Positions 8,854 through 20,904 are shown, counted from the stretch's first letter. The stretch is DNA of 64,000 nucleotides from Maritimibacter alkaliphilus HTCC2654 (GCF_000152805.1 NZ_CH902578.1:323173-387172); one strand, 5' to 3'. Made by a program: numbers and translations. The notes: generated by a model from the sequence alone, not told the origin.

Positions 8854-9328
8854 TCCCGGTCAGGGACGGCGTGCCCTCCAATGCCTCGGGGTCCGGGTCA
8901 TAGGCGAGGATCTGCACCTCGGTCAGATCCTGTTCGAGGGGGCGGGCGTAGATCCAGATCAGCCCGGCATCCGGACCGTCCACCGTGAAATAGCTCGCCC
9001 GCCACGGGCTGTGGGTCTGAACCCGCTGGGCATCCGGGCCGGGCAGGCCCTGCACCTCGCGGCGCGGGTCGTGCCTGTGGGCGTCGTTCAGGTCTTGGGC
9101 GAGGCGGGTATAGGCCGCGTCGGGCAGGACCATCATGACGCGGACAAGGGGCCTGTCCTCGCGGATGAGGATCACGCGGGTTTGGGTCGGATCGCCGGCC
9201 AGCGTCACGCCGAGGAACGCTTCGGTCGCGGCGATGGCGGCCTCGGGCGCCGAAGTCTCGGGATTTTCCGGCGTGAGCGCGACATATCCAGCGCCACAGA
9301 GCACGAGCAATGCGACCGTGGCCGCCAC
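8831..9328 (-). CDS. Exported or membrane-anchored hypothetical protein
   Basis: The 165-residue product starts at a GTG with AATVALLVLCGAGYVAL, a signal anchor, followed by a soluble acidic domain without cysteine pairs or known catalytic motifs. The frame is open upstream to the purL stop, so the true start may lie slightly upstream, adding Arg-Arg before the hydrophobic segment. It begins 24 bp after purL on the same strand and is probably co-transcribed. No family recognised. Confidence 0.55.
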   Translation of the reverse strand: MAATVALLVLCGAGYVALTPENPETSAPEAAIAATEAFLGVTLAGDPTQTRVILIREDRPLVRVMMVLPDAAYTRLAQDLNDAHRHDPRREVQGLPGPDAQRVQTHSPWRASYFTVDGPDAGLIWIYARPLEQDLTEVQILAYDPDPEALEGTPSLTGITALLRP

Positions 9329-9351
9329 GGCGCGGGGTCCGAGACGCCGGA

Positions 9352-11517
<2,166 letters not shown>

Positions 11518-11600
11518 GCGCGGGTCCCCTTCAAGGCAATTGCCTGCCTCATAAGGGAAGGCGCGGGCGGGGGGAAGGGAGGGAGCGGGCTACGGCGGAC

Positions 11601-11629
11601 AAAAAAAGACCGGGCACGAGGCCCGGCCT
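11601..11629 (-). terminator. Rho-independent terminator upstream of purL
   Basis: Read on the minus strand, a CCGGGC/GCCCGG stem with a 5-nt loop is followed by seven uridines. It ends transcription coming from the sulfotransferase side, before purL, and would form the 3' end of the candidate small RNA at 11601-11757. Confidence 0.88.
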
Positions 11630-11690
11630 AAGTCCAACAGGGAGGTGAAACTGGCCAGAGAAGTCTCGATGACCAGCTTCGAGGGGGGAT

Positions 11691-11753
11691 TTATGGGCGC
11701 AGCGCCCATTGAGCAAGCAGAGTGTGAACAATGCTGCTATGCGTTTTGTGCAT
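11691..11753 (-). CDS. Possible 20-residue peptide inside the candidate small RNA
   Basis: A short frame encodes MHKTHSSIVHTLLAQWALRP followed by TAA. It starts inside the first hairpin and stops inside the second. No good ribosome-binding site precedes it, so translation is doubtful; it is recorded because it fills the space between two structured elements exactly. Confidence 0.25.
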   Translation of the reverse strand: MHKTHSSIVHTLLAQWALRP

Positions 11754-11760
11754 AGCTTGT

Positions 11761-12858
11761 TCAGGCTTCCCGCATCTGGCGTTTGACATGGGCATGGCGC
11801 AGGCGTGCGGGCCAGAGGCTGTGGCGCGATTGCGCCTCGGCGAACATCTGCGCCATCGCCTCCAGCATCGCGATCTCATCCGGGTTCAGCCAGTCCTCAG
11901 GTTCGACCGACATCGGCGCAGCTATGGCGGTCTCGCGTTCGCGCTCCAGCGCCTCGGCCAGATAGGGCGTGCCGCCGAACCATGTCGCGTCGAAACGGGC
12001 GGCGTCTTTCGCATAGACCTCGGCCATGCGGTCGGCGAGGGCGCGGTGCATCCGCAGCTTCGGTCCCCCATCGGCGCCACCGCGTGCCACGACATCGGCC
12101 AGCGGCCAGGCGATCTGGTTCGAGCCGTCGAACCCGATGGCCTTGAATTTCCGGTGCCAGACCTTGAGCCGCATGAGGTCGCGAACGCCCAAGGGCGCGT
12201 TCTTGCGGTCCGACGCGCCGCCGTCGACCTGTGCATCCTGACCCGGAAACACCGTCGCGGCGAAATCCGTGACGGTCGAGCCGCCGATCAGGGCGGACGG
12301 GACGAACGGGCGCAGCGTGACCTTCACCGACGGCGACAGGTTCTTTTTCCAGCCCGTGTATTTGCGCATGTAGATGAACTGCCGATGCGCGTCGGCGGCG
12401 AAGGCATCGAAGGTCGATTGCGTGCTGCCCTGTTTGATCAACTCCACGAACAGCGACGTCAGCGCGCCGAGATGCGGGCGGATATAGACCACGATCTCGC
12501 AGGTTCCGAACGTGCGGCGCGCGCGATCCACCGCCTTGGCCAGCACGTCGGGGGGCAGGTTCGCGAAGTGCTCGGCCGACAGGATGACCGTCTCGGCGCG
12601 GGTGAGTGAGAGCAGGTTGGACAGGGCGTCGATGACCCAGCGGTCCCGCCGTTTCCCCTCGCGGTAGGCGCGGCGCAGGATCGGGTCGAGCGAGACGTGA
12701 TCCAGAAATCCGGGCAGGCGGGGATAGGCCCATGTATGGCCGGGCACGACGAGGTCGCCCCGCGCCAGCGCCGTCTGGATCGAGGTGCTGCCGGTCTTGA
12801 TCTGGCCGGCATGGATGACGAGGCGCCGGGATTGTCTGGTCGTTCGGGTCGGGGGCAT
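11761..12858 (-). CDS. Sulfotransferase-like P-loop protein
   Basis: The 365-residue protein has an N-terminal PAPS/P-loop-like motif, LVIHAGQIKTGSTSIQTAL at about 13-31, of the kind seen in bacterial sulfotransferase-family proteins. A second family-like segment, TRAETVILSAEHFANLP followed by VVYIRPH, corresponds to the 3'-phosphate-binding region. Substrate is unknown; relatives in marine Rhodobacteraceae are often annotated only as sulfotransferase family. The 32-bp gap to the LysR gene, same strand, allows co-transcription. Confidence 0.65.
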   Translation of the reverse strand: MPPTRTTRQSRRLVIHAGQIKTGSTSIQTALARGDLVVPGHTWAYPRLPGFLDHVSLDPILRRAYREGKRRDRWVIDALSNLLSLTRAETVILSAEHFANLPPDVLAKAVDRARRTFGTCEIVVYIRPHLGALTSLFVELIKQGSTQSTFDAFAADAHRQFIYMRKYTGWKKNLSPSVKVTLRPFVPSALIGGSTVTDFAATVFPGQDAQVDGGASDRKNAPLGVRDLMRLKVWHRKFKAIGFDGSNQIAWPLADVVARGGADGGPKLRMHRALADRMAEVYAKDAARFDATWFGGTPYLAEALERERETAIAAPMSVEPEDWLNPDEIAMLEAMAQMFAEAQSRHSLWPARLRHAHVKRQMREA

Positions 12859-12889
12859 TGCGGGGATATGGTCGCGGCAGGCTATGCCG

Positions 12890-13795
12890 TCAAACGTTCC
12901 CGCTTTCGAGGGCCTGCTTGCGGTGTTCGAAAATCTCTTCCGTCACGAAATCGCGGAAGGCCGCGATGCGCTTAGAATGCCGCAGCTCTTCGGGATAGGC
13001 GAGGAACACCGGAATCTCGCGGCTTTCCTCTTCGGGAAGCACACGCTCGATCTCGGGAAAGTCCTGAAGGATGTAATCGGGCAGAATGCCGATGCCCAGC
13101 CCGTTCAGGACCGCCTGAAGCACGCCGAAATAATTGTTCACGGTGAGCAGCGAATCCACGTTATGCGTCAGGATTTCCTGCGTGAACGTGGCCCCCGCGC
13201 TGACCTGCGCCGAGTTGGTGTTCTGACAGATGATCCGGTGCTTCGACAGATCCTCCATCCGCTCCGGTCGCCCATGGGCATCGAGATAGGCATGGGTGGC
13301 ATAGAGCCGCATGTTCACGCCCATCAGCTTCTTGCGGATGAGATCGGCTTGCGACGGCTCCTTGAGCCGGATCGCCACGTCCGCCTCGCGCATGGGAAGG
13401 TCGAGAACACGCTCTTCGAGCATAAGGTCGATCTTGAGGTCGGGGTATTGCTCGTAGAGTTTCGCAAGACGTGGGGCGAGCCAAAGCGACCCGAAGCCCG
13501 TGGTCGTCGTCACCCGCAGTTCTCCGAACACCTCTTCCTTGGAATCGCGGATGCGCGCCACGGCGGCGTCGAGCCGCTGGACCATCGCGCGGGTCGCGTC
13601 GAACAGAAGCTCGCCCTGTTCGGTGAGAATCAGGCCGCGGGCATGACGGTGGAAAAGCGTCGCGTTCAGGCTCTCTTCGAGCCCGCGAATCTGGCGCGAT
13701 ACCGCCGATTGCGACAGGTTGAGCGCATCGCCCGCATGGGTGAGGCTTCCGGCGTCGGCAACCGCGTGAAATATTCTTAGCTTGTCCCAGTCCAT
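12890..13795 (-). CDS. LysR family transcriptional regulator
   Basis: The 301-residue protein has the LysR layout: N-terminal winged HTH (MDWDKLRIFHAVADAGSL, then LNLSQSAVSRQIRGLEE at about 26-42) and a periplasmic-binding-protein-like effector domain from about 90. It is divergent from the indolepyruvate ferredoxin oxidoreductase gene with 159 bp between, and a perfect dyad at 13897-13913 lies in that gap, so it may control that gene. The inducer is unknown. Confidence 0.9.
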   Translation of the reverse strand: MDWDKLRIFHAVADAGSLTHAGDALNLSQSAVSRQIRGLEESLNATLFHRHARGLILTEQGELLFDATRAMVQRLDAAVARIRDSKEEVFGELRVTTTTGFGSLWLAPRLAKLYEQYPDLKIDLMLEERVLDLPMREADVAIRLKEPSQADLIRKKLMGVNMRLYATHAYLDAHGRPERMEDLSKHRIICQNTNSAQVSAGATFTQEILTHNVDSLLTVNNYFGVLQAVLNGLGIGILPDYILQDFPEIERVLPEEESREIPVFLAYPEELRHSKRIAAFRDFVTEEIFEHRKQALESGNV

Positions 13796-13896
13796 CGGTG
13801 TCGCTTGTTGCTCTACAAACCTGAATTTTGTGGGCTTCTTATCATCATCAAACCGTGAAATGCCAAGGCCCTGATAAACAACATAAGACTTTTACA

Positions 13897-13913
13897 GGTC
13901 AAAACAATTGACC
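13897..13913. promoter_or_regulatory. Likely LysR operator in the divergent region
   Basis: GGTCAA-N5-TTGACC is a perfect 6-bp dyad that contains a T-N11-A LysR-box core. It lies 42 bp before the start of the oxidoreductase gene and about 100 bp from the LysR start. Only this dyad of that quality is seen in the gap. Confidence 0.55.
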
Positions 13914-13954
13914 TAGCCTGACCTTGCCCAAGAGCTAGCCGGAGGAGCGCGCCA

Positions 13955-16900
13955 ATGCGGCAAGATGTATCACTTCACGACCGTTTCGACCTGGAAAAAA
14001 GCCCGGTCCTGTTGAACGGCACGCAGGCCATGGTGCGCCTGATGCTGATTCAGGCCGCGCGCGACAAGGCGGCGGGTCTGAACACCGCCGGTCTCGTCAC
14101 CGGCTACCGCGGCTCGCCTCTGGGCGGCGTCGATAGCTGGATGATGAAGGCGGGGCGCGATCTGGCCGATGCGGGCGTGGTGTTCCAGCCGGGGCTGAAC
14201 GAGGATCTCGCGGCCACCGCGCTGTGGGGTTCGCAACAGGCCGAACTGCGCGGCGAGGGCACCCACGACGGCGTGTTCGGCCTTTGGTACGGCAAAGGGC
14301 CCGGCGTCGATCGCACCGGCGACGTGATGCGCCATGCCAATATGGCCGGATCGTCGCGCCACGGCGGCGTTCTGATGGCGATGGGCGACGACCACACCGG
14401 CGAAAGCTCGACGGTTCTGCACCAGTCCGACTGGGCGATGGTCGATGCCTATATGCCCGTGCTGTCGCCTGCCGGTGTTCAGGAAATTCTGGATCTCGGC
14501 GTCTATGGCTATGCACTCAGCCGGTTTTCGGGGCTGTGGGCCGGGCTGAAGCTGATGAAGGACACGGTTGAGGCGACGTCGGTCGTGGACGGTCGCCCGG
14601 ACCGGATGAACCTTGTCACCCCCGAGAACTTCGTGATGCCTGACGGCGGTCTGAACATCCGGCTCGTCGATGACCGGATCGTGCAGGAAGCGCGGATGAT
14701 CGACTACAAGCGTTTCGCCGCCGAGGCGTTCGCCCGCGCGAACCGCATCGACAGCCGCGTCTGGGGCCATCCCGGCGCCAAGATCGGTTTCGTCGCCGCC
14801 GGCAAGAACTGGCTCGACCTCGTGCACGCGCTGTCGCTTCTGGGGATCGGCGAGGCCGAGGCGGAGCGGCTGGGCATCACCACCTACAAGGTCGCGCAGA
14901 CCTGGCCGCTCGATATGGACAGCTTCCACGAATTCGCCGAAGGGCTCGATCTGATCGTCGTCGTCGAGGAAAAGCGCAAGCTGATCGAAGTGCAGATCAA
15001 GGAAGCGATCTTCGACGACCGGCGCGGGCGCCGCGTCTATGGCTGGCACAAGGGCGACACGTGGGAGCATGGGCGTCGGCTGGAGCTGTTCCCCACCCGC
15101 TACGCGCTCGACCCGGTGATGATCGCGGAAAAGCTGGGCGACATCCTGATCGAAGAGGGGCGCGAGACCGAATACATCAAGGCGGGCCTCGCGAAGATCG
15201 CCGAGGCGCGCAAGGCGGACAATGCCGAGCAGATCGCGGCGCGCCTGCCGTATTATTGCGCGGGCTGCCCGCACAACACCTCGACCAAGGTGCCCGAAGG
15301 CTCGCGCGCCTATGCGGGGATCGGCTGTCACTACATGGTGCAGTGGATGGACCGTTCGACGCTGGGTTTCACGCATATGGGCGGCGAAGGCGCGAACTGG
15401 ATCGGGGAAGCGCCGTTCTCGACCCGCGAGCATGTGTTTCAGAACCTTGGCGACGGCACCTATAACCATTCAGGCATCCAAGCGGTGCGCGCGGCCATCG
15501 CGGCGGGCACGAACATCACCTACAAGATCCTCTACAACGACGCGGTCGCCATGACCGGCGGGCAGGCGAACGAGGGCGGGCTGGACCCCTACCGGATCGC
15601 CGCCGAAATGACCGCAGCGGGTGTGAAACGGCTGGTCGTCGTGCATGACCCGAAGGAAGAGGTCGATCCGGCGCGCTTCCCCAAGGGTGTCGAGGTGCGC
15701 GAGCGCGATCAGCTTGAGAACACGGAAAAGGAACTGCGCGAAATCAAAGGCGTAACCGTCCTTCTTTATGTGCAGACCTGCGCGGCGGAAAAACGGCGGC
15801 GGCGCAAGAAGGGCAAGTTTCCCGACCCGGACAAGCGCATCCTCATCAACACCGACATTTGCGAGGGCTGCGGCGATTGCGGGGTGCAGTCGAACTGCGT
15901 CGCCATCGTGCCGGAGGAAACCGAACTGGGGCGCAAACGCGCCATCGACCAGTCGGCCTGCAACAAGGATTTCTCCTGCCTCAAAGGGTTCTGCCCCAGC
16001 TTCATCGAGGTCGAAGGCGGCACGCCGCGCAAAAAGGCTGCGCCGAACATCACCATGCCCGACATGCCCGATCCGGTCTTGCCGACCATTGACGGGACGT
16101 GGAACATGGTGGTCACCGGCGTCGGCGGCACGGGTGTCGTCACCATCGGGGCCGTTCTGGCGCAGGCCGCGCATATCGACGGCAAGGGCGCGGGCATGAT
16201 GGAGATGGCGGGCCTTGCGCAAAAGGGTGGCGCGGTTGCCGTGCACCTGCGTGTCGGCGAAACGCCCGAGGCCATTTCGGCCATCCGCATCGCGACGGGT
16301 GAACTGGACGCGCTCATCGGGGGCGAACTCGTGGTGTCCGCGGATGCCAAGACGCTGGGGCTGATGTCCACGGGGCGCACCGGGGGTGTGGTCGACAGCC
16401 ACGAAACCGTCACGGGTGATTTCACCCGCGACACCGATTTCCGTATTCCGGGCGACCGTTTGGCGCTGTCTCTTGAAGCGCGACTGAAGGACCGGGTGAC
16501 CCTGTTCGACGCCACCGAACTGGCCGAAGGGCTGATGGGCGACACGATCTATTCCAACATGATGGTCATGGGCGCCTCGTGGCAGGCGGGCCTTATCCCG
16601 ATCGGGTATGAGGCGATCATGACCGCGATCGAGCTGAACGGTCAGGCGGTCGAGCGCAACAAACGCGCCTTCGAGGCCGGGCGCTGGGTCATCGTGGACC
16701 GCGAGGCCGCCGAGCGCGCGGCGGGTTCAAGAGTGGTTCAGAAGCCATTGACCTTGGATGAGAAAATCGCGTTCCGAGAGCGTCACCTGACCGCCTATCA
16801 GAACGCGCGTCTTGCCAAGAAATACCGCAAACTGGTGGATCGTGCGCCGGATGATGCGATGCGCGAGGCGCTGGCTTTGGGCTATCACAAACTCCTGTCC

Positions 16901-17377
16901 TACAAGGACGAGTATGAGGTCGCGCGGCTCTTGCGTGACACCCGCGCCAAAGCCGAGGCGGCGTTCGAGGGGGATCTGTCCCTGAAGGTGCACCTCGCTC
17001 CGCCCGTGATGAACGGCACGGCGCCGGACGGGCGACCCAAGAAGCGCGCCTTCGGCGAAGGCTTCGTGAACGCGCTCGGCCTGCTCCCCCGGTTCAAGGT
17101 GCTGCGCGGCACCCCGCTCGACCCGTTCGGGCGGTCCGAGGAGCGGCGCATGGAGCGTGCCTTGATCGCGGAGTACGAGCGCGACATGGACATGGTGCTG
17201 AACGGCTACGAGGGCGGCGAAAAGGCCGCGGCGCAGGCCCTGGCGCGCCTGCCGCTCGACATCCGTGGGTTCGGCCCGGTGAAGGAGTCGAACGCCGAAA
17301 AGGCCGCCAAACGGCGCGAGGAATTGCTGGCGGCGTTCCGGGACGGTCCTCAGGCGCAGGCGAAGGCGGCGGAGTAG
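13955..17377 (+). CDS. Indolepyruvate ferredoxin oxidoreductase, fused form
   Basis: This enzyme decarboxylates aryl- or branched 2-oxo acids from amino-acid transamination to acyl-CoA, passing electrons to ferredoxin. The 1140-residue protein fuses what are separate IorA and IorB subunits elsewhere. The N-terminal pyrimidine-binding domain contains GLVTGYRGSPLGGVD (about 48-62); the TPP domain has GIGCHYM and GGEGANWIG; CEGCGDCGVQSNC and SACNKDFSC carry the cysteines of the Fe-S region; TGVGGTGVVTIGAVLAQAA marks the gamma domain. GGAGGAGC precedes the ATG. Cytoplasmic. Confidence 0.95.
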   Translation: MRQDVSLHDRFDLEKSPVLLNGTQAMVRLMLIQAARDKAAGLNTAGLVTGYRGSPLGGVDSWMMKAGRDLADAGVVFQPGLNEDLAATALWGSQQAELRGEGTHDGVFGLWYGKGPGVDRTGDVMRHANMAGSSRHGGVLMAMGDDHTGESSTVLHQSDWAMVDAYMPVLSPAGVQEILDLGVYGYALSRFSGLWAGLKLMKDTVEATSVVDGRPDRMNLVTPENFVMPDGGLNIRLVDDRIVQEARMIDYKRFAAEAFARANRIDSRVWGHPGAKIGFVAAGKNWLDLVHALSLLGIGEAEAERLGITTYKVAQTWPLDMDSFHEFAEGLDLIVVVEEKRKLIEVQIKEAIFDDRRGRRVYGWHKGDTWEHGRRLELFPTRYALDPVMIAEKLGDILIEEGRETEYIKAGLAKIAEARKADNAEQIAARLPYYCAGCPHNTSTKVPEGSRAYAGIGCHYMVQWMDRSTLGFTHMGGEGANWIGEAPFSTREHVFQNLGDGTYNHSGIQAVRAAIAAGTNITYKILYNDAVAMTGGQANEGGLDPYRIAAEMTAAGVKRLVVVHDPKEEVDPARFPKGVEVRERDQLENTEKELREIKGVTVLLYVQTCAAEKRRRRKKGKFPDPDKRILINTDICEGCGDCGVQSNCVAIVPEETELGRKRAIDQSACNKDFSCLKGFCPSFIEVEGGTPRKKAAPNITMPDMPDPVLPTIDGTWNMVVTGVGGTGVVTIGAVLAQAAHIDGKGAGMMEMAGLAQKGGAVAVHLRVGETPEAISAIRIATGELDALIGGELVVSADAKTLGLMSTGRTGGVVDSHETVTGDFTRDTDFRIPGDRLALSLEARLKDRVTLFDATELAEGLMGDTIYSNMMVMGASWQAGLIPIGYEAIMTAIELNGQAVERNKRAFEAGRWVIVDREAAERAAGSRVVQKPLTLDEKIAFRERHLTAYQNARLAKKYRKLVDRAPDDAMREALALGYHKLLSYKDEYEVARLLRDTRAKAEAAFEGDLSLKVHLAPPVMNGTAPDGRPKKRAFGEGFVNALGLLPRFKVLRGTPLDPFGRSEERRMERALIAEYERDMDMVLNGYEGGEKAAAQALARLPLDIRGFGPVKESNAEKAAKRREELLAAFRDGPQAQAKAAE

Positions 17378-17394
17378 CGTTTCCACACGGAGCG

Positions 17395-17525
17395 GGCTTG
17401 CGCCCGCACAGGTCTTGCGCCGCCCCGCCTGAGGCGGGGCGTCGCGGTCTGGGGGTGCTGCCCCCGGCTGCATTTGCAGGCAAATGCATCCTCCCCCGAG
17501 GTATTTTGCGACCGGAGAAGTCGCG
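17395..17525 (+). repeat. Intergenic element of the 'CCCCCGAGGTATTTT' type
   Basis: After the oxidoreductase stop come GCGGGC/GCCCGC and CCCCGCC/GGCGGGG inverted repeats, then a tract of short GC-rich repeats ending TCCCCCGAGGTATTTTGCGACC. A similar tract with CACCCCCGAGGTTTTTTGAAAC is found at 27870-27948, also right after a gene. From memory, such 3'-flanking elements recur in Rhodobacterales genomes; they probably act in transcription termination. Confidence 0.5.
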
Positions 17526-17596
17526 GATGGGCGCGCCTTCATCAAATCTTCATGCTGTTGTGGCATCGAGGCGGGAACGGCAGAGCAGGCAAGGTG

Positions 17597-18469
17597 ATGC
17601 AGGGCGCGGCGCGCGATATTTCCTATGCGGCCACCATCGAAGGGCGGCTGGCGCGGTTTGCCGTGCGTGTGATCGAGGATGCGACCGGGCGGCGGCGGCT
17701 CATGCGCCGCGCGATGGGATATGAGGCCGAGCTTGCGGGCGGGGCCGAGTTCTGGTCGCTGATGGCGGCCCGCTACGGGCTGGATCCGGTGCTGGGCGGC
17801 GCTGGCCTGTCCGCGATCCCTGTCACGGGGCCGGTCGTTCTGGTGGCGAACCATCCGTTCGGGGTTCTGGATGGGCTTTTGATGGGCGTGATCCTGCAAC
17901 GGGCGCGGGGTGCGGGGTTCCGCATTCTGGCGCATGAGGTGTTCTCGCGGGCGGCCGAACTGCGCGACGTGATCCTTCCCGTCGATTTCGCGGGCACGCC
18001 GGAGGCTGCGCGGCGCACGATCCAGATGCGACGGGATGCGCAGGATTTCCTGTCGGCGGGCGGGGCGATCGGGGTGTTTCCCGGCGGCACCGCGTCGACT
18101 GCCGCCACGCCCTTTGGCCGCGCGATGGACCCGGAGTGGCGGCGTTTCACCGCCAAGTTGGTGGCGCGATCCGGGGCGACGGTGGTGCCGATCTATTTCG
18201 ACGGCCAGAACTCCCGCCTGTTTCAACTGGCGAGCCATCTGTCGGTGCCCTTGCGCATGGGGCTGCTCATGCATGAGTTCCGCGCGCGGGTGGATCGCCC
18301 GGTGCAGGCGATCATCGGCGATCCCATCGCCCCGGACACGCTTGCGCAATTTCGCGCGGACCCGAAATCCATGATGGATTTCCTCAGGGAACGGACCTAT
18401 GCCTTGTCGCCAACGCCGGTGGATTGGCGCGCCACCGGGTATGAATTCGAGGAACGGCGCCGGGCATAA
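17597..18469 (+). CDS. Lysophospholipid acyltransferase family protein
   Basis: The 290-residue protein shows a PlsC-like acyltransferase core: [17 protein letters not shown], with the catalytic His followed five residues later by Asp, then FPGGTAST and the later [15 protein letters not shown]. This variant is typical of hemolysin/OlsA-like acyltransferases acting on lyso-lipids, including ornithine lipids, at the inner membrane. Exact substrate is uncertain. The ATG at 17597 follows AAGG; the frame is open from 17474 and another ATG exists at 17552. It ends 11 bp before murI. Confidence 0.8.
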   Translation: MQGAARDISYAATIEGRLARFAVRVIEDATGRRRLMRRAMGYEAELAGGAEFWSLMAARYGLDPVLGGAGLSAIPVTGPVVLVANHPFGVLDGLLMGVILQRARGAGFRILAHEVFSRAAELRDVILPVDFAGTPEAARRTIQMRRDAQDFLSAGGAIGVFPGGTASTAATPFGRAMDPEWRRFTAKLVARSGATVVPIYFDGQNSRLFQLASHLSVPLRMGLLMHEFRARVDRPVQAIIGDPIAPDTLAQFRADPKSMMDFLRERTYALSPTPVDWRATGYEFEERRRA

Positions 18470-18480
18470 GGCGTGGGGCG

Positions 18481-19293
18481 ATGGCAGTAGGGATTTTCGA
18501 TTCGGGGCTTGGCGGGCTGACGGTGCTGGATGCCGTGACCAAACGCCTGCCGGAAGTGCCCTTCGTCTACTTCGGCGACAACGCCCACACGCCCTATGGC
18601 GTGCGCGACGCCGACGATATCTACAACCTCACGACCAAGGCCGTGTCGCGGCTGTGGGACGAGGGCTGCGATCTTGTGATCCTGGCCTGTAACACAGCTT
18701 CGGCCGCCGCGCTGCGCCGGATGCAGGAAAGCTGGATTCCCCCTGACAAGCGCGTGCTGGGCGTTTTCGTCCCGTTGATCGAGGCGTTGACCGAGCGCAA
18801 ATGGGGCGACAACAGCCCGCCGCGCGAGGTGGCCGTGAAACACGTGGCACTGTTCGCGACGCCCGCGACCGTGGCGAGCCGCGCCTTTCAACGCGAGCTG
18901 GCGTTCCGCGCCATCGGTGTGGACGTCGAGGCACAGGCCTGCGGCGGTGTGGTCGATGCGATCGAAGAGGGCGACATGATCCTTGCCGATGCGCTGGTGC
19001 GCTCTCACGTCGATGCGCTCAAGCGCAAGATGCCCAATCCCGAGGCCGCGATCCTCGGCTGCACGCATTATCCGATCATGGAGGACGTCTTTCAGGAGGC
19101 GCTGGGGCCGGAGGTGACCGTCTATTCTCAGGCGAGCCTCGTGGCGGCTTCATTGGCCGACTACCTCGAACGGCACCCGAAGATGATCGGGTCGGGCACG
19201 GAATCGAAATTCCTGACCACCGGCAAACCCGAAAAGGTGTCGGCGGGCGCGACCCGGTTCCTGCGACGCAAGATCGCGTTCGAACAGGCCTGA
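18481..19293 (+). CDS. murI: Glutamate racemase
   Basis: MurI makes D-glutamate for peptidoglycan. The 270-residue protein starts [19 protein letters not shown] and has both catalytic cysteines: Cys70 in ILACNTAS and Cys194 in ILGCTHYPI. Length is standard. It lies 11 bp after the acyltransferase gene, suggesting co-transcription. Confidence 0.96.
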   Translation: MAVGIFDSGLGGLTVLDAVTKRLPEVPFVYFGDNAHTPYGVRDADDIYNLTTKAVSRLWDEGCDLVILACNTASAAALRRMQESWIPPDKRVLGVFVPLIEALTERKWGDNSPPREVAVKHVALFATPATVASRAFQRELAFRAIGVDVEAQACGGVVDAIEEGDMILADALVRSHVDALKRKMPNPEAAILGCTHYPIMEDVFQEALGPEVTVYSQASLVAASLADYLERHPKMIGSGTESKFLTTGKPEKVSAGATRFLRRKIAFEQA

Positions 19294-19347
19294 ATTGCAC
19301 GGGGGCGCGAAAAGCCCTAAATCCCATACGACTATTCGGAGGGGACC

Positions 19348-20376
19348 ATGACCCACAAGATCGCCATCCTCGGTGCGTCCGGCTACACCGGCGCGGAACT
19401 CGTTCGGCTGATCGCGACCCATCCGTCGATGGAGATCGTCGCGCTGTCGGCGGACCGAAAGGCCGGGATGGAGATGGCCGAGGTCTATCCGCAACTGCGC
19501 CACCTCAAGCTGCCCAAGCTGGTGACGATGGACGAGATCGACTTTGCTCAGGTCGATCTGTGTTTCGCGGCGCTGCCCCACGGGCTGTCTCAGGCGCTGG
19601 TCCGCGATCTGCCGGACAGCGTGAAGGTGGTCGATCTTGGGGCGGATTTCCGGCTGCGCAACCCGGAGGACTACACCAAGTGGTACGGCAACGACCATGT
19701 GGCGAAGGACTTGCAGCCGTCCGCCGTCTATGGCCTGACCGAGTTCTATCGCGACGACATCAAATCGGCGCGTCTGGTTGCGGGCACGGGGTGCAATGCC
19801 GCCACGGTGCAATTCGCACTGCGCCCTCTGATCGAGGAACGCCTGATCGACCTCGACCGGATCATCTGCGACCTCAAGAACGGGATTTCGGGGGCGGGCC
19901 GGTCGCTTAAGGAAAACATGCTGTTCGCCGAGCGGTCGACCGATGTGACGGGCTATTCCCAAGGCGGCAAGCACCGGCATCTGGGCGAATTCGATCAGGA
20001 ATTCAGCGCCATCGCGGGCCGCAAGGTCGAGATCATGTTCACGCCCCATCTGGTGCCGGTGAATCGGGGTATCCTTGCCGACTGTTATGTCGAGGGCGAC
20101 CCCAAGGCGATCCACAACGCGCTGGTCGCGCGGTATGAGGCCGAGCCGTTCATCGAAGTGCTCCCCTTCGGGCAAGCACCGGGGATGGGGCATGTCATGG
20201 GCTCGAACTTCTGCCACATCGGCGTGATCGGGGACCGGGTGCCGGGCCGGGCGCTTGTCGTCGCAACGCTGGACAACCTGTGCAAAGGGTCGAGCGGGCA
20301 GGCGATGCAGAACGCGAACCTGATGCTGGGCGAGGATGAGACAACCGGGCTGATGCTGGCCCCCGTGTTCCCTTGA
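19348..20376 (+). CDS. argC: N-acetyl-gamma-glutamyl-phosphate reductase
   Basis: ArgC reduces N-acetylglutamyl phosphate to the semialdehyde in arginine synthesis. The 342-residue protein has the NADP-binding start [15 protein letters not shown], the catalytic Cys149 in [11 protein letters not shown], and [11 protein letters not shown] and GKHRH segments of the type I family. GGAGGGG precedes the ATG. It sits 64 bp before ccmE. Confidence 0.96.
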   Translation: MTHKIAILGASGYTGAELVRLIATHPSMEIVALSADRKAGMEMAEVYPQLRHLKLPKLVTMDEIDFAQVDLCFAALPHGLSQALVRDLPDSVKVVDLGADFRLRNPEDYTKWYGNDHVAKDLQPSAVYGLTEFYRDDIKSARLVAGTGCNAATVQFALRPLIEERLIDLDRIICDLKNGISGAGRSLKENMLFAERSTDVTGYSQGGKHRHLGEFDQEFSAIAGRKVEIMFTPHLVPVNRGILADCYVEGDPKAIHNALVARYEAEPFIEVLPFGQAPGMGHVMGSNFCHIGVIGDRVPGRALVVATLDNLCKGSSGQAMQNANLMLGEDETTGLMLAPVFP

Positions 20377-20440
20377 TCGTGATCAACGAAATCCCGGCGT
20401 GTCGCGCTATAACGAGGCGCCTTGAAGTGGAGGACACCCT

Positions 20441-20893
20441 ATGGCGGGCATGAAAGGCCTGAAAAAGAAAAGGCGGGTGCAGATCATCGTCGTTGCCTTC
20501 GTGGCGCTCGCGCTGGCCACGGGTCTGATCGGCTATGCGTTTCGCGACGGGATCAATTATTTCCGTTCGCCCACGCAGGTGGCCGAAGAACCGCCCGCGC
20601 CGAACGAGATTTTCCGCATCGGCGGGCTGGTCGAAGAAGGCTCCATCGTGCGTGGTCAGGGCGAAACCGTGCGCTTTTCCGTGACCGACGGGGCCAACAC
20701 GGTGCCGGTGGAATACACCGGGGTATTGCCGGACCTGTTTGGCGAGAATCAGGGCATGGTGGGCACCGGAAGCTACATCGACGGCGTCTTTCAAGCCTCT
20801 GAAATTCTTGCGAAACACGACGAGGAATACATGCCGAAAGAGGTGCTGGACGCGCTGAAGGAACAGGGCACCTACGTCGATCCGAACTCCTGA
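20441..20893 (+). CDS. ccmE: Cytochrome c maturation heme chaperone CcmE
   Basis: CcmE holds heme covalently in the periplasm and hands it to the CcmF/CcmH ligation complex. The 150-residue protein has a basic N-terminus (KGLKKKRRVQ), one membrane anchor at about 13-34, and an OB-fold domain ending in LAKHDEEYMPKE, which contains heme-attachment His126 and Tyr130. In this genome ccmF and ccmH follow only after a 3.6-kb interruption. Confidence 0.96.
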   Translation: MAGMKGLKKKRRVQIIVVAFVALALATGLIGYAFRDGINYFRSPTQVAEEPPAPNEIFRIGGLVEEGSIVRGQGETVRFSVTDGANTVPVEYTGVLPDLFGENQGMVGTGSYIDGVFQASEILAKHDEEYMPKEVLDALKEQGTYVDPNS

Positions 20894-20904
20894 TTTCGGG
20901 CGCA

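Larger units (their letters stand above)
11601..11757 (-). ncRNA. Candidate small RNA or 3'-UTR-derived RNA ending in a Rho-independent terminator
   Basis: The roughly 155-nt minus-strand interval after the sulfotransferase stop has three stem-loops: 11736-11756 (GCTATGC/GCATAGC), 11693-11709 (ATGGGCGC/GCGCCCAT) and the terminator with a seven-U tail. Between the last two lies TTTCACCTCCCTG, a pyrimidine-rich single-stranded stretch able to pair with Shine-Dalgarno sequences, as in several alphaproteobacterial trans-acting RNAs. No clear promoter is visible, so it could be released from the upstream mRNA. Confidence 0.5.
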
